Origin: Sphingobacterium pedocola
Lineage (GTDB): Bacteria > Bacteroidota > Bacteroidia > Sphingobacteriales > Sphingobacteriaceae
Length of the DNA: 64,000 nucleotides
Assembly (NCBI RefSeq): GCF_015209965.1
Contig: NZ_MU158689.1
Location: 1 to 64,000, forward strand
Direction of reading: 5' to 3'
The position numbers and the translations under genes are program-made. Positions 54,076 through 62,600 of the stretch are shown in pieces. Position 1 is the stretch's first letter, and each line of letters starts with the position of its first letter. The notes beneath the pieces were generated by a model. That model saw nothing but the letters and a program-made list of their open reading frames with translations, was not told the DNA's origin and made no database searches.

Positions 54076-54166
54076 GGTGGTGATTTGTAGGGACTTTCTT
54101 CGTCCTTTCTTCGGACGTTCTTCGCCCGTTGTTGCACCGGTGCGTTACCGCTGCCTTACCTTTGTC

Positions 54167-54234
54167 TTAGGGCTGCCTTACCTTTTCTTGGATAGCCCTA
54201 AGATACAACTAAGCCAATCCTAAGGTAGCCCTAA
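54167..54234. repeat. Imperfect inverted repeat with extra copies
   Basis: TTAGGGCTGCCTTA (54167-54180) pairs with TAAGGTAGCCCTAA (54221-54234) at 13 of 14 positions; a further AGCCCTAAG copy lies between them. It can fold into alternative hairpins. Confidence 0.65.
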
Positions 54235-54454
54235 TATAATGGGCGAAGATGGTTGCCTATTGGTTAGGAGAAAAGCAGAAGGAAACCAGTTTAGTCTGGT
54301 CGTAAATAGGATAGATTTTATGGATATTAGGTATAGACCCTGTGTAATTCGACCTCTAGATTCGTTTTTTTGTTTTGTGCATGGCTAAATTGGAGAATTC
54401 AACGAAATTAAATTTATCGAGAAGGGGTAACTTTTACAATGATTAACCAAAACC

Positions 54455-55105
54455 CTACCGTACCCTCAAACTCACAACATCGCTCCAGTCCCCGGTTCCG
54501 TAGCTGTTTATAGCACGTACCTTAATGAAAACTGTTGATCGGGACGGTATATCCTTAAGCACGTTATTCCGGGATCGGGTAGTAAAAAGTGAATGCTCCC
54601 ACTGAAGTTCTGGCGAATGGGGTTCAACTTCATCATATGACGTCCATAACGCATACTTGCACTCATAGGTAAGATCTCTGCCCAACGGATTGAAATCGAA
54701 ACGGACTTCGTCGAATAGCTGCCCATCGGAAAGCCGACCGCCGGTAGGTGCCCCGGGAACTGTTCCCTTCTTCCGTCCTGTAAATACGGGAAACCCCGAT
54801 GTATATAGGATAGACAATTTTCCTTTGGCCACGAAATTGACATAAGCCGCCAGCTCGCCTAATAGAGTAGCTAAGCGTGCCTTACTCTCCCGTTTGAGCT
54901 CCCTGTCGACGCGTCCGTGCGTCCAGTTAACTTGTGCCAAGTTCCTCAAATACGCGTTATAGGCACTTTCCACTTCTGAAAGCGATGGAGTGGGATCGGG
55001 GAAGTGGGGATTTCCTTCCATTGAAGTAAGTATAACATCCGCTTCTACTAATAGCACGCTATCTCTATGCTGACCGAAGCCTCCTAATACACGTATATAG
55101 CTCAT
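54455..55105 (-). CDS. Fibronectin-III-like protein of unknown role
   Basis: A 216-residue protein with no signal peptide. The first half is helical (SLSEVESAYNAYLRNLAQVN) and the second half beta-rich with an Fn3-like C-terminus: YECKYALWTSYDEV, then STVFIKVRAINSYGTGDWSDVVSLRV. Similar small Fn3-like proteins are common in Sphingobacteriaceae but their role is not known to me. It stands alone between repeat regions on the minus strand. Confidence 0.7.
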   Translation of the reverse strand: MSYIRVLGGFGQHRDSVLLVEADVILTSMEGNPHFPDPTPSLSEVESAYNAYLRNLAQVNWTHGRVDRELKRESKARLATLLGELAAYVNFVAKGKLSILYTSGFPVFTGRKKGTVPGAPTGGRLSDGQLFDEVRFDFNPLGRDLTYECKYALWTSYDEVEPHSPELQWEHSLFTTRSRNNVLKDIPSRSTVFIKVRAINSYGTGDWSDVVSLRVR

Positions 55106-55613
55106 AATTAATGTTTTTAGATTTACTTATTTGTATGTTAGATCAGATAATGAGACTCATTTCTAGACAATACAATGTAATTGTATACTAATATGCCGTT
55201 AATATAACTAATATCTACGTTATTTTAAAATACAATAGCGTAGATTTATTTAAGAGCAACGTTAAAGTCTTTTCATAGTACGGTATTATGAAATATTAAT
55301 ACGTTGTAGTATTTGATATAAACGTTAATATAAATTAAAGTAACTTAAAAATAACTCTACTTAACGTAGTTATTTAATAAAATAACGGAATATTGTTTTG
55401 GAAGAGCGTTAATCTATTATATAACAACGTTAGATTGAACTGAAATTACGTATGTGTTGTTTAAAGTACCGTTATTTTGCTGTCTTCTTAGCACTGGTTA
55501 CAATTAAATCTTATTTACACACTTTAAGGGATACCGCCGACAATATGCCTATGGGAACCTTTCCCTTACGCCATGCAAGATTTATTTTTGAAATCAGTCA
55601 TTGATAATGGATG
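55106..55613. other. A+T-rich region with clustered ACGTTA/TAACGT hexamers
   Basis: No gene seen. ACGTTA or its complement, or one-base variants, occur about ten times between 55195 and 55480 (e.g. 55217, 55259, 55322, 55426). Confidence 0.55.
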
Positions 55614-55835
55614 TTATGTACTACGGTAGTCTATAGTATTTTTTGTGAACCGACTTGAACCATACTGCTCAGTGGTACGGCGTATATGGTCTTTGTCGAC
55701 CAAAAGCTTTATCATCTGCAATAGTATACTTTTTCCACTCGCGTGCGGGCCTACGAATAAGGTGAGGTCACCAAAATTGATATTTCTAGTTCCCTCAACA
55801 GCTCCCTCAATATTGACAATTTTGCGTTTCATCAT
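55614..55835 (-). pseudogene. Truncated AAA-type ATPase gene (N-terminal fragment)
   Basis: Only 73 codons remain. They encode the start of an ATPase with NFGDLTLFVGPHASGKSILLQMIK, i.e. a Walker A motif (GPHASGKS), then RRTTEQYGSS, where the frame leaves the family and stops. A complete protein would need the Walker B and further sequence, none of which follows. Its 5' end overlaps the truncated Fic fragment, so it looks like the product of a deletion joining two genes. Confidence 0.6.
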
Positions 55836-56079
55836 GTCCTGTTATTTCGAAGTGATCCTTTAAAGGTTTTCCGTGAGCCGTTATTCCATACAATAGAAGT
55901 GCTTTGGTCTCGGTGAATGACAATGAATTGCCTTCGATGCTATTGGAATGATAGTTCCATTCGAATCTGAATTTTTGCCAAAGTACGTCTGCTATATCTG
56001 CGAGTAACGGGGGAGAGGCATTCAGGTCTTTTTTTAGCAGCTCTGCTTTTTCTACGTAATTCAAGATCCTTCCCTCCAA
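55807..56079 (-). pseudogene. Truncated Fic-family gene (Fic_N part only)
   Basis: Ninety codons from a TTG start. They encode the N-terminal region found in Fic AMP-transferase proteins: FRFEWNYHSNSIEGNSLSF with the inhibitory-type SxxE(N)S segment, TKALLLYGITAHGKPL, and FEITGHDE. The catalytic HPFxxGNGR motif is absent because the frame runs into ATPase sequence at about 55833 and ends. It overlaps the preceding gene by 19 nt. Likely inactive as an AMPylator. Confidence 0.65.
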
Positions 56080-56657
56080 TACTTCAAAATTCCATCAATA
56101 GAATCTTTTTCCAGCAGCTTGTGGCGACTACTACAAAGGATTTTTAAGCATTTCTCCAATTCACTTACTGTGAAAGAGATGTTGCTTTCGGTCTTTATCT
56201 TTTTATAGATTTCAAGGCCATCTCTTTTCTTATTAAAAAACTTCTTTTCGATCCATCGTTTTAAGAGATCGAGCAGACCTTTGTTGGTTTTTCGGGTGCT
56301 GCCTTTCGGCGCATTTTTCTTCTTCCAGATGATGCGTATACCTTCGCCGCTAGGGAAGTAGACGATATGGGAGAATCCTTTGTACCCGTGGTCCGGTATC
56401 CCGCCGGTATGATAGAGCTGTATATTACCCGGTTGGGTGCCATTAGGAATGATTTTAGAAAACGGACATCCTAAGATATAGGGTAGTAGATCGATCTGAT
56501 CTTCGTTAAACCGGTTCTTATCCCCAGGTTTGATAATGAAGCCGAAGACATAATTATTGGCTTTTCCCAGTAGAAAGGAAAGCTCATCATCAGTCATGCC
56601 GATCTCATTTAGCTGCTCAATAACCTGGCAGATAATGGCATAGTCCATCCGGGACAT
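56061..56657 (-). CDS. XRE-like helix-turn-helix protein upstream of the Fic remnant
   Basis: A 198-residue protein from ATG 56657; the frame continues upstream to TTG 56714 and beyond. The N-terminal part has a helix-turn-helix look (GMTDDELSFLLGKANNYV, then NEDQIDLLPYILGCPFSKIIP) that resembles the gene at 57871-58311. The middle contains beta strands (GFSHIVYFPSGEGIRIIWKK) and the C-terminus a helical basic region. Related proteins stand before Fic genes in some Bacteroidota, which suggests a partner or regulator, but that is inference. The end overlaps the Fic fragment by 19 nt. Confidence 0.55.
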   Translation of the reverse strand: MSRMDYAIICQVIEQLNEIGMTDDELSFLLGKANNYVFGFIIKPGDKNRFNEDQIDLLPYILGCPFSKIIPNGTQPGNIQLYHTGGIPDHGYKGFSHIVYFPSGEGIRIIWKKKNAPKGSTRKTNKGLLDLLKRWIEKKFFNKKRDGLEIYKKIKTESNISFTVSELEKCLKILCSSRHKLLEKDSIDGILKYWREGS

Positions 56658-56744
56658 AATGACGTCTGGCTTATCTGCTTTTCTTACGGATGGTCTTTGG
56701 ATAACTTCGATCAATGGAATAATATTGAATGAAGGTAAAGAATA

Positions 56745-56921
56745 TTATCCTCTGATTTTGTATCCAGGGATATATAGTGGTTCAAATTGTACCAAATTTT
56801 CGGACATGCCCTTAAATCTGTTCTCCTTCTTCTCGGCCGGAACAGCAGGCTGAGCCTTGGCAGCTTTATAAGCTTCCTTAGGGCTTTCACACTTAGTTTG
56901 TTTCTGCAAAGATTTCTTCAT
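56745..56921 (-). CDS. Small basic protein, 58 codons
   Basis: ATG at 56921 to TAA at 56745-56747. The product is Lys/Ala-rich (SPKEAYKAAKAQPAVPAEKK) and ends in VQFEPLYIPGYKIRG. A -7-like box lies about 50 nt upstream (56970-56977). The TAA is in the same frame as the next gene, whose frame is open from there to 56061, so the two may once have been one gene or may be read as one after stop readthrough. Function unknown. Confidence 0.5.
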   Translation of the reverse strand: MKKSLQKQTKCESPKEAYKAAKAQPAVPAEKKENRFKGMSENLVQFEPLYIPGYKIRG

Positions 56922-56969
56922 ATCGTTTTACTATATCCTCAGTACTCTTGCTAAGTATGTTAGGTATTA

Positions 56970-56977
56970 CAAAGATA
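56970..56977 (-). promoter_or_regulatory. -7 promoter element for the 58-codon gene
   Basis: Minus-strand TATCTTTG fits TAnnTTTG; predicted leader of about 45 nt to ATG 56921. Confidence 0.45.
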
Positions 56978-57067
56978 ACAGAATTTTTTGAGTTTCCGAA
57001 AACTTTGTAACCGTCCTGAAACGAACGTCTTAGGATTTCAGAATAGGTTTTGTGCCGCTTATTATTA

Positions 57068-57125
57068 TCATTGGAAAAACTCCTTCCACACCTTTTTGAT
57101 GACGGTTTTTTCGGTATCGTCTTTT
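57068..57125 (-). pseudogene. Remnant of an XRE-like gene (3' end only)
   Basis: The minus strand encodes DDTEKTVIKKVWKEFF before a stop at 57068-57070, close to the C-terminus TVVKKVWEEFN of the gene at 57871. No start or N-terminal part remains; the PIN gene ends just upstream. Confidence 0.55.
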
Positions 57126-57148
57126 GGATATCCCCCGCATGAATGCCT

Positions 57149-57541
57149 TTACTTAAGAGTCTTTGGGTTAAGATACTTCAATGACGGGATTTTTAAGAAA
57201 TCTTTGTCATTGTCAGCTACTAAGGTAAGTTTATAAACCATAGCCGTAGCAGCTATTAATGCATCTGGCAATTTCAGTTTATAGCTTTTTCTTATCCGAA
57301 CGGTTTCTTTGATAATAGATTCTTCAATGCCTAATATAGTGGAACCAAGTATAAATTGTAGGTAGATTTCAATATCTAGAGGATTAGTGGGACTCCATAC
57401 CTTCAATTCTATCTCGGTAATGAATGAGACAATACTTTCCTTATCCAAAATCTTGTCCAGCAACTCAAGACCTTTGTTAGGAAAGGTACCATTTAGATAC
57501 TTGATTACAGCTGAAGTATCTATCAGATATCCCTTTGCCAT
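57149..57541 (-). CDS. PIN-domain (VapC-like) toxin
   Basis: A 130-residue ribonuclease-fold protein. Acidic residues of the PIN active site are visible: Asp8 in LIDTSAVIKYL, Glu in FITEIEL, Asp in KLPDALIAATA, and Asp in VADNDKDF. Members cut RNA, often tRNA or rRNA. The start overlaps the end of the small gene at 57523 by 19 nt, as in toxin-antitoxin pairs. Confidence 0.9.
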   Translation of the reverse strand: MAKGYLIDTSAVIKYLNGTFPNKGLELLDKILDKESIVSFITEIELKVWSPTNPLDIEIYLQFILGSTILGIEESIIKETVRIRKSYKLKLPDALIAATAMVYKLTLVADNDKDFLKIPSLKYLNPKTLK

Positions 57542-57726
57542 TCTTCCCTTAGTTTTTGCAACTGTTCATCTATCTGGGAATCACTCATCTTATCCTGAAC
57601 TTTTTTACGTAGAGAGGATAGGTTTGTGGAAGGTGTTTTTATCATCTTTATAAGGTTCAATTCTTCAAGCTCCTTCAACAGACGGTATGCCTTCTGATTA
57701 GTTAATTCTATTACTAGTTTTTCCAT
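57523..57726 (-). CDS. Antitoxin of the PIN-domain pair
   Basis: A 67-residue protein. The N-terminal part EKLVIELTNQKAYRLLKELEELNLIKMI resembles a DNA-binding or dimerisation segment, and the C-terminal part (KMSDSQIDEQLQKLREEWQ) is a likely toxin-binding helix. It overlaps the PIN gene. A -7-like box TAAATTTG (minus strand, 57731-57738) lies only 4 nt before the ATG, which would give a leaderless message. Confidence 0.8.
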   Translation of the reverse strand: MEKLVIELTNQKAYRLLKELEELNLIKMIKTPSTNLSSLRKKVQDKMSDSQIDEQLQKLREEWQRDI

Positions 57727-57870
57727 ATATCAAATTTACACAATAATTTTCATCTTAATAAATTGTTCTTTAAAGGTGATGAAGCTATCAGATTTATTCA
57801 TCCCTCTGTGTGGTTTGAATAAATCATGATGGTTTCAATTATCTATTGGACAATAGGATACACAAAAAGA

Positions 57871-58311
57871 TTAATTAAACTCCTCCCATACCTTTTTGAC
57901 TACAGTTATTTCCTCTGGATTTTTCGTGGTGAGTGCTAGGTGCTTGTATAGTTTGTCGAGATCTTCAAGAACTTCGGCTTTTGGAGAAGCCTTTATCCCT
58001 TCCAATACTTTCAGTACGAATGCAGGATCAGATAGCGAAACCACTACCTTGTCTACTTTGTCATGCGAATCGCTGACTTGCCAGTCGTCTGGTGGAGTGA
58101 TGTCAGATAGTTCGCATCCTAGCTCATCTGCAATTAAGGGATAATCTGCAGAGTTGTATTTATGCACGACTGCAGAACTTTCACACATACCCACATAGCC
58201 CTCTGACTTATCAATTTTTTCAGAAAGTTTTCTTGTAGAGTCGCCGTTAACTAGTCTTTTTAACTTTATCCTGTTAATAACATACAGAGATGATTTGTTG
58301 ATTTTTGCCAT
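57871..58311 (-). CDS. XRE-like helix-turn-helix protein
   Basis: A 146-residue protein. The N-terminal ~75 residues look like an HTH of the XRE kind (STRKLSEKIDKSEGYVGMCE and NSADYPLIADELGCELSDI); the rest is acidic and helical, ending TVVKKVWEEFN. It is related to the gene at 56061-56657 and to the remnant at 57068. No toxin partner is adjacent; it may be an orphan regulator of this accessory zone. Confidence 0.7.
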   Translation of the reverse strand: MAKINKSSLYVINRIKLKRLVNGDSTRKLSEKIDKSEGYVGMCESSAVVHKYNSADYPLIADELGCELSDITPPDDWQVSDSHDKVDKVVVSLSDPAFVLKVLEGIKASPKAEVLEDLDKLYKHLALTTKNPEEITVVKKVWEEFN

Positions 58312-58532
58312 TAAGAAGTCTTTATGGCAATAAAGGATTTATGTTTGCGAATTATTGTAAACAAAATTTTGTAAAAATCGATATAATGATTATGTTTGTG
58401 TAACGATATCGGCCTTTATAGGATTTATCGCTGTATTATTTGGCTATTGATGCTGGATCTTGCTATCGAAAACGTAGGAAATTTTCATTGTACGCAAGTT
58501 CAGGAGATCAATGCCTAATCTCTACCTTTGTA

Positions 58533-58624
58533 GCAAAAGGAGAGATGGGCATTCTCTTGTTTTCGTACAAAGGTCTCCTACGACCCTCGATAGGAAATAA
58601 GGTTTGTCCCATCTCTCTTTTTTT
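58533..58624 (+). ncRNA. Putative small structured RNA
   Basis: TACCTTTG at 58523-58530 fits the -7 promoter. About 90 nt follow, closed by a long stem (AAAAGGAGAGATGGG with CCCATCTCTCTTTT, one G-U pair), with inner stems ACAAA/TTTGT and TCCTA/TAGGA, and T7 at 58618-58624 as an intrinsic terminator. No RNA family could be named; the size is small for 6S RNA. Confidence 0.5.
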
Positions 58625-58863
58625 GATGGCACTTCCTTTCATATAGATTCATTGCTCAATTGTCTTGGTTGTAAACTTAATGAGCAATGGAAAAGAAAAA
58701 ACAACGACTTAAAAATTTGATTGCACCGCCAGAATAATTGACGGAGAAAAGCCAATTTGGCATATCCGGAAATGCGAGAGATAACCTATTAATCTTTTTA
58801 TGAACTGCAGAAACCGCATTCGGATTTTTTTACAAAACTATTTTTTATACTGTAAGGGAACTT

Positions 58864-58884
58864 CTAGGAGTTAGGCGTTAGGAG
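58864..58884 (+). repeat. Short 7-bp array (YTAGGNG), 3 units
   Basis: CTAGGAG, TTAGGCG, TTAGGAG; related to the array at 54013. Confidence 0.6.
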
Positions 58885-58999
58885 CAAGAGCCGAGCTGTC
58901 CTTTTAACCTTTACACTAACCATTAAAAGAATGCGAAAATTACGCAAAGGGGAGAGGTATGCGCTATGGCGAGCGATAGACAATGCCCCATTTAAAACT

Positions 59000-59036
59000 A
59001 GAAGATCGCCACTTCGCTGCGCTCATCGCGATGACG
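59000..59036 (-). repeat. REP-like repeat, minus-strand copy
   Basis: The minus strand reads CGTCATCGCGATGAGCG, then CAGCGAAGTGGCGATCTTC, the same kind as the copies at 30647-30791. It lies in the open frame upstream of the thioredoxin-like gene. Confidence 0.7.
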
Positions 59037-59053
59037 AGCAAAAAAAGGGAATC

Positions 59054-59659
59054 ATGCAATACCTACAGCCGGTAACATATTGCACGAGGCTGGTGACTTT
59101 AATAATTTCATTTATATGTGTGTTGTTTAGTGACGCCCAGGCGCAGTCCGCTGGAGAGCGGGCTGCCGAAGGGCTAGAGGAGATTAAGACTTTGGAAATA
59201 GGGGATAGGGTGCCCGAAGAATTATGGAATTTACCGTTACCAATGGTAAACCATCCGGACGGAAAAGATACAATCACACTAAAAGACTATCAGAATAAGG
59301 TGATTGTATTAGATTTTCTGCACTCGCAGTGTAAGAGCTGCATAGAAAATTTGGCTAAGATCAAGCAGCTGCAAAGTCAGTTAAAAGATAGCGTAAGCTT
59401 TCTGATACTTACTAAGCAACGTTCTGAAAACCTCTTCAAAACGTTGAACAAGGAGATCATTTTTTCATCAGCACTTCCATGGTCTTACTCGGCGATGCCT
59501 ATTGCTACGTATTTCCCATATCGGATTGTGTCTCATTATGTGATAATAAAAAATGGGAAAGTGCGCGCTATAACCGGTTCGTCAAATATAACATACGACA
59601 AACTTTTTAGCGTGTTAGAGGGTCTTCCGGCAGATTTTGAATTGAAGTATGACTATTAA
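59054..59659 (+). CDS. Thioredoxin-like (TlpA-type) exported protein
   Basis: A 201-residue protein from ATG 59054. The frame is open to ATG 58931, but that part is a REP-like repeat, and the signal peptide (LVTLIISFICVLFSDAQAQ) begins only at 59054. The mature domain has a DxLHSQCKSC segment with the CxxC redox pair, DYQNKVIVLDFL and SVSFLILTKQR, and HYVIIKNGKVRAI near the end. It is a thiol-disulfide or related protein for the periplasm. The SusC-like gene begins 11 nt after it, so they are likely co-transcribed. Confidence 0.85.
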   Translation: MQYLQPVTYCTRLVTLIISFICVLFSDAQAQSAGERAAEGLEEIKTLEIGDRVPEELWNLPLPMVNHPDGKDTITLKDYQNKVIVLDFLHSQCKSCIENLAKIKQLQSQLKDSVSFLILTKQRSENLFKTLNKEIIFSSALPWSYSAMPIATYFPYRIVSHYVIIKNGKVRAITGSSNITYDKLFSVLEGLPADFELKYDY

Positions 59660-59670
59660 GCAATTTAGCG

Positions 59671-62600
59671 ATGGGAAAGATTATTAATACAGTCATATTT
59701 ATATTGATCGCAACATGGCTGAAAGGACAGGAAGTAACAATCATTGTTATGGACAGTGGTACAAAGGAAGGGCTGTCTGGCGTGGCAATTTATAAATCTC
59801 CGGGAAATTCGTCATTCCGAACGAACGAAAATGGAGAAAGAAGTATACAGGTGGATGCAGGCGATTCGATAAGGTTTTCAGCAGTCGGATATGAGCAGCA
59901 GAAAATACGGATGACATCAAAAGCAATTAATGAAGGAGTTGTTACCATATTTATGGTAGCTACTGTAAGTGCAATTGAGGAAGTTCAAGTTTATAACACC
60001 GGTTATCAGAAAATCAGTAAGGAAAGGTCGACTGGAGCCTTTGAGTTTGTAGATCAAAAGTTATTCAACCGTACCCAAGGAACAGATGTACTGAGTAGAT
60101 TGGAAGGGATAGTACCGGGTTTACAGTTTGATAAAAGGTCTCAATCTACAGATGTAAAAACAACTACCGCCGATCAATTACAGGTCCGTGGGATGAGCAC
60201 CCTGTCCGAAGCCATCAAGAGTCCGTTGATCATTCTTGATAATTTTCCATATAATGGAGATATTTTGGATATCAATCCGAATGATATTGAGTCTGTAACA
60301 GTATTAAAAGATGCAGCAGCGGCGAGTATATGGGGTTCTAGGGCGGGGAATGGCGTAATTGTCCTCACCACTAAACAGGGAAAAGTGGGTCGAAGCAGCA
60401 TAGGTTTCACCAGCAACATCCGGCTTTCTGCAAAACCCGACTTATTTTACTATCCAAGCATGAGTACGACAGACTACGTCGATGTCGAGCGCTTTTTATT
60501 TCAGAACGGATTTTACAACTCGACGTTAAGAAACCGGACGTCATATTCGGCAGTCACACCGGTGATAGAACTTTTAGAAGCCAATCGCGAAGAGGATATC
60601 GATGACGACTATATGGAACAACAGATCGCTTTGTTAATGGCGAAAGATTTCAGGAGGGATATAACGGATTATTTGTACAGCATGCCTGTATTGCAACAAT
60701 ATAACCTGAATTTTAACGGAGCCAATAATCGTGTAAGATATTTGTTTTCGGTTGGACTAGATGATGACGTTACTGCACTGAAGGGAAATAGTTCTAAGCG
60801 GATTACACTCAGGAACAACACAGGTATCAATATTTCAGATAAGCTATCGTTGCAATTGGGAATAAATTTTACACATCGGAATGGCACTGATAACTCACCG
60901 GGAGATATCAGAAACCTTGAATATGCAAGTGGTAAAAAGCTGTATCCATATGCTGGTTTTTTTAATCCAGATAATGAGTACGATGCGATCGTCAAGAACT
61001 ACCGAAAGCCATTTATAGATACCGTTGGGCAGGGAAGGTTATTGGACTGGTCTTATAATCCTGTCAGAGAATTAGAACAGGCAGATGAACGCTCGATGAA
61101 TCGGTCTATTTTATTGAATGTAGGGCTTAATTACAGGATATTAAATGGATTAAAAGCACAGGTAGATTATCAATACGAAGGTAACATCATGAGAAACCGA
61201 TCTATTAAAAATGAGGAAACTTTCTTCACCAGAAACCTGATTAATCAGTATAGTAACCTTCAAAATGGTGCAATTCAATATACGGTTCCGAGAGGCAGTA
61301 TTTTGGATCAGGGGGTGGAAGAAATTACGGGGCAAAGTATACGTGGACAGCTTAATTTTTCACGAGTCTTCCGTCAAAATCATGATATAGACGCGCTTAT
61401 GGGTACAGAATTTAGATTGACAGATCGAAATCTGAATTCGCACCGTACGTATGGATTTAACGCCGGAAATCTTTCATTTTCAAATGTAGATTATGTATCG
61501 ATCCACAGAAGATGGGGGACGCTCGGAACTGGACGGATTCCTTCTCTCGGACAGATTAGGGAAACATATGATAGAGCAGTGTCACTTTACGCCAATCTTG
61601 GGTACACCTATATCAATAAGTATACGTTAACAGCCAGTGCAAGGAGGGATGCTACAAACATTTTTGGAGCCGATTTTAATAACAGGTGGAAGCCACTATG
61701 GTCACTTGGATTAGGATGGAATCTCGGAAAGGAAAAGTTTCTAACCGAAATACCGTGGATAGATAGGCTTCGGATCAGGGCGACATATGGCGTGAGCGGA
61801 AATACAAACAACACCATATCGGCAGTACCAATCATCAGGATTACTTCGTCCTCGTCAAACCTTATTAATGAATCTCCTGGCGTGTTAGTATCCCCCGGTA
61901 ATAGGCACCTCTCGTGGGAATCCGTATCCATGTGGAATTTAGGAACAGAATTTTCGGTCCTGAATAATTGGTTATCGGGAAACGTCGACTTTTATACAAA
62001 GAAAGCGCAAGATCTGATTTTCCTCCGATCAATGGATCCCACCACAGGACTGGGGGCAATTAATGCCAATTCGGCAAGAACGGGTACCAAAGGAATGGAT
62101 GCTTCCATTCGAATGCGTTCTACCTTTGGTAGGTTGGGATGGGAGTCGGTGATTATTCAGAGTATCGCTAGAAACAAAGTTATCCAGTTGAATTACGACT
62201 ATAGCCAGATATCCGGGCTAAGTGCCGCCCTGGGAATGGGAGAGTTTGTTGTGGCTCGCGAAGGGAATGACCCCTACGGTATCTATAGCCTGAAATCGCA
62301 CGGCCTCGATGCAGATGGGGATCCATTGGGCGAATACAATGGAGAAATTTCGAAAGATTATACCCGTATTCTCAATAGTTCGAGAGATAATGACCTTATC
62401 TATCATGGTGCAGCAAATCCCGTCTACTTCGGATCGTGGAGAAATACGTTGCAATGGAGCGGGATATCGTTATCGTTTAATATTATGTACAAAGCAGGGT
62501 ATGTCTTTAAAAAGTCCGCTATGTTATATACGCTGTTGTATAATAATGGGCAGATGCATCGAGAATTTTCATCACGTTGGCAAGAACCGGGTGATGAAAA

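Larger units (their letters stand above)
54009..54454. other. Repeat-rich intergenic region downstream of ugd
   Basis: No gene. It contains the TTAGRRR array (54013-54075) and an imperfect inverted repeat (54167-54180 / 54221-54234). Confidence 0.7.
58312..59053. other. Intergenic region with a putative small RNA and repeats
   Basis: No clear protein gene. It contains a promoter-hairpin-terminator unit (58523-58624), an inverted repeat CATTGCTCA/TGAGCAATG (58650-58689), a short TTAGRRG array (58864-58884) and a REP-like repeat (59000-59036). Confidence 0.6.

Noticed and set aside
58533..58624. 6S RNA
   Set aside because: Too short, and the large central bubble of 6S RNA is not evident; kept as an unassigned RNA.
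58440..58646. Open frame of 68 codons over the putative small RNA
   Set aside because: No start signal or motif; the paired stems and T-run explain the stretch better.
58687..58737. 16-codon ORF (MEKKKQRLKNLIAPPE)
   Set aside because: Starts inside an inverted repeat, is very short, and no peptide family or maturation gene is near.
58931..59053. Upstream 41-codon extension of the thioredoxin-like gene
   Set aside because: It is a REP-like repeat in an open frame and would put the signal peptide in the interior of the protein.
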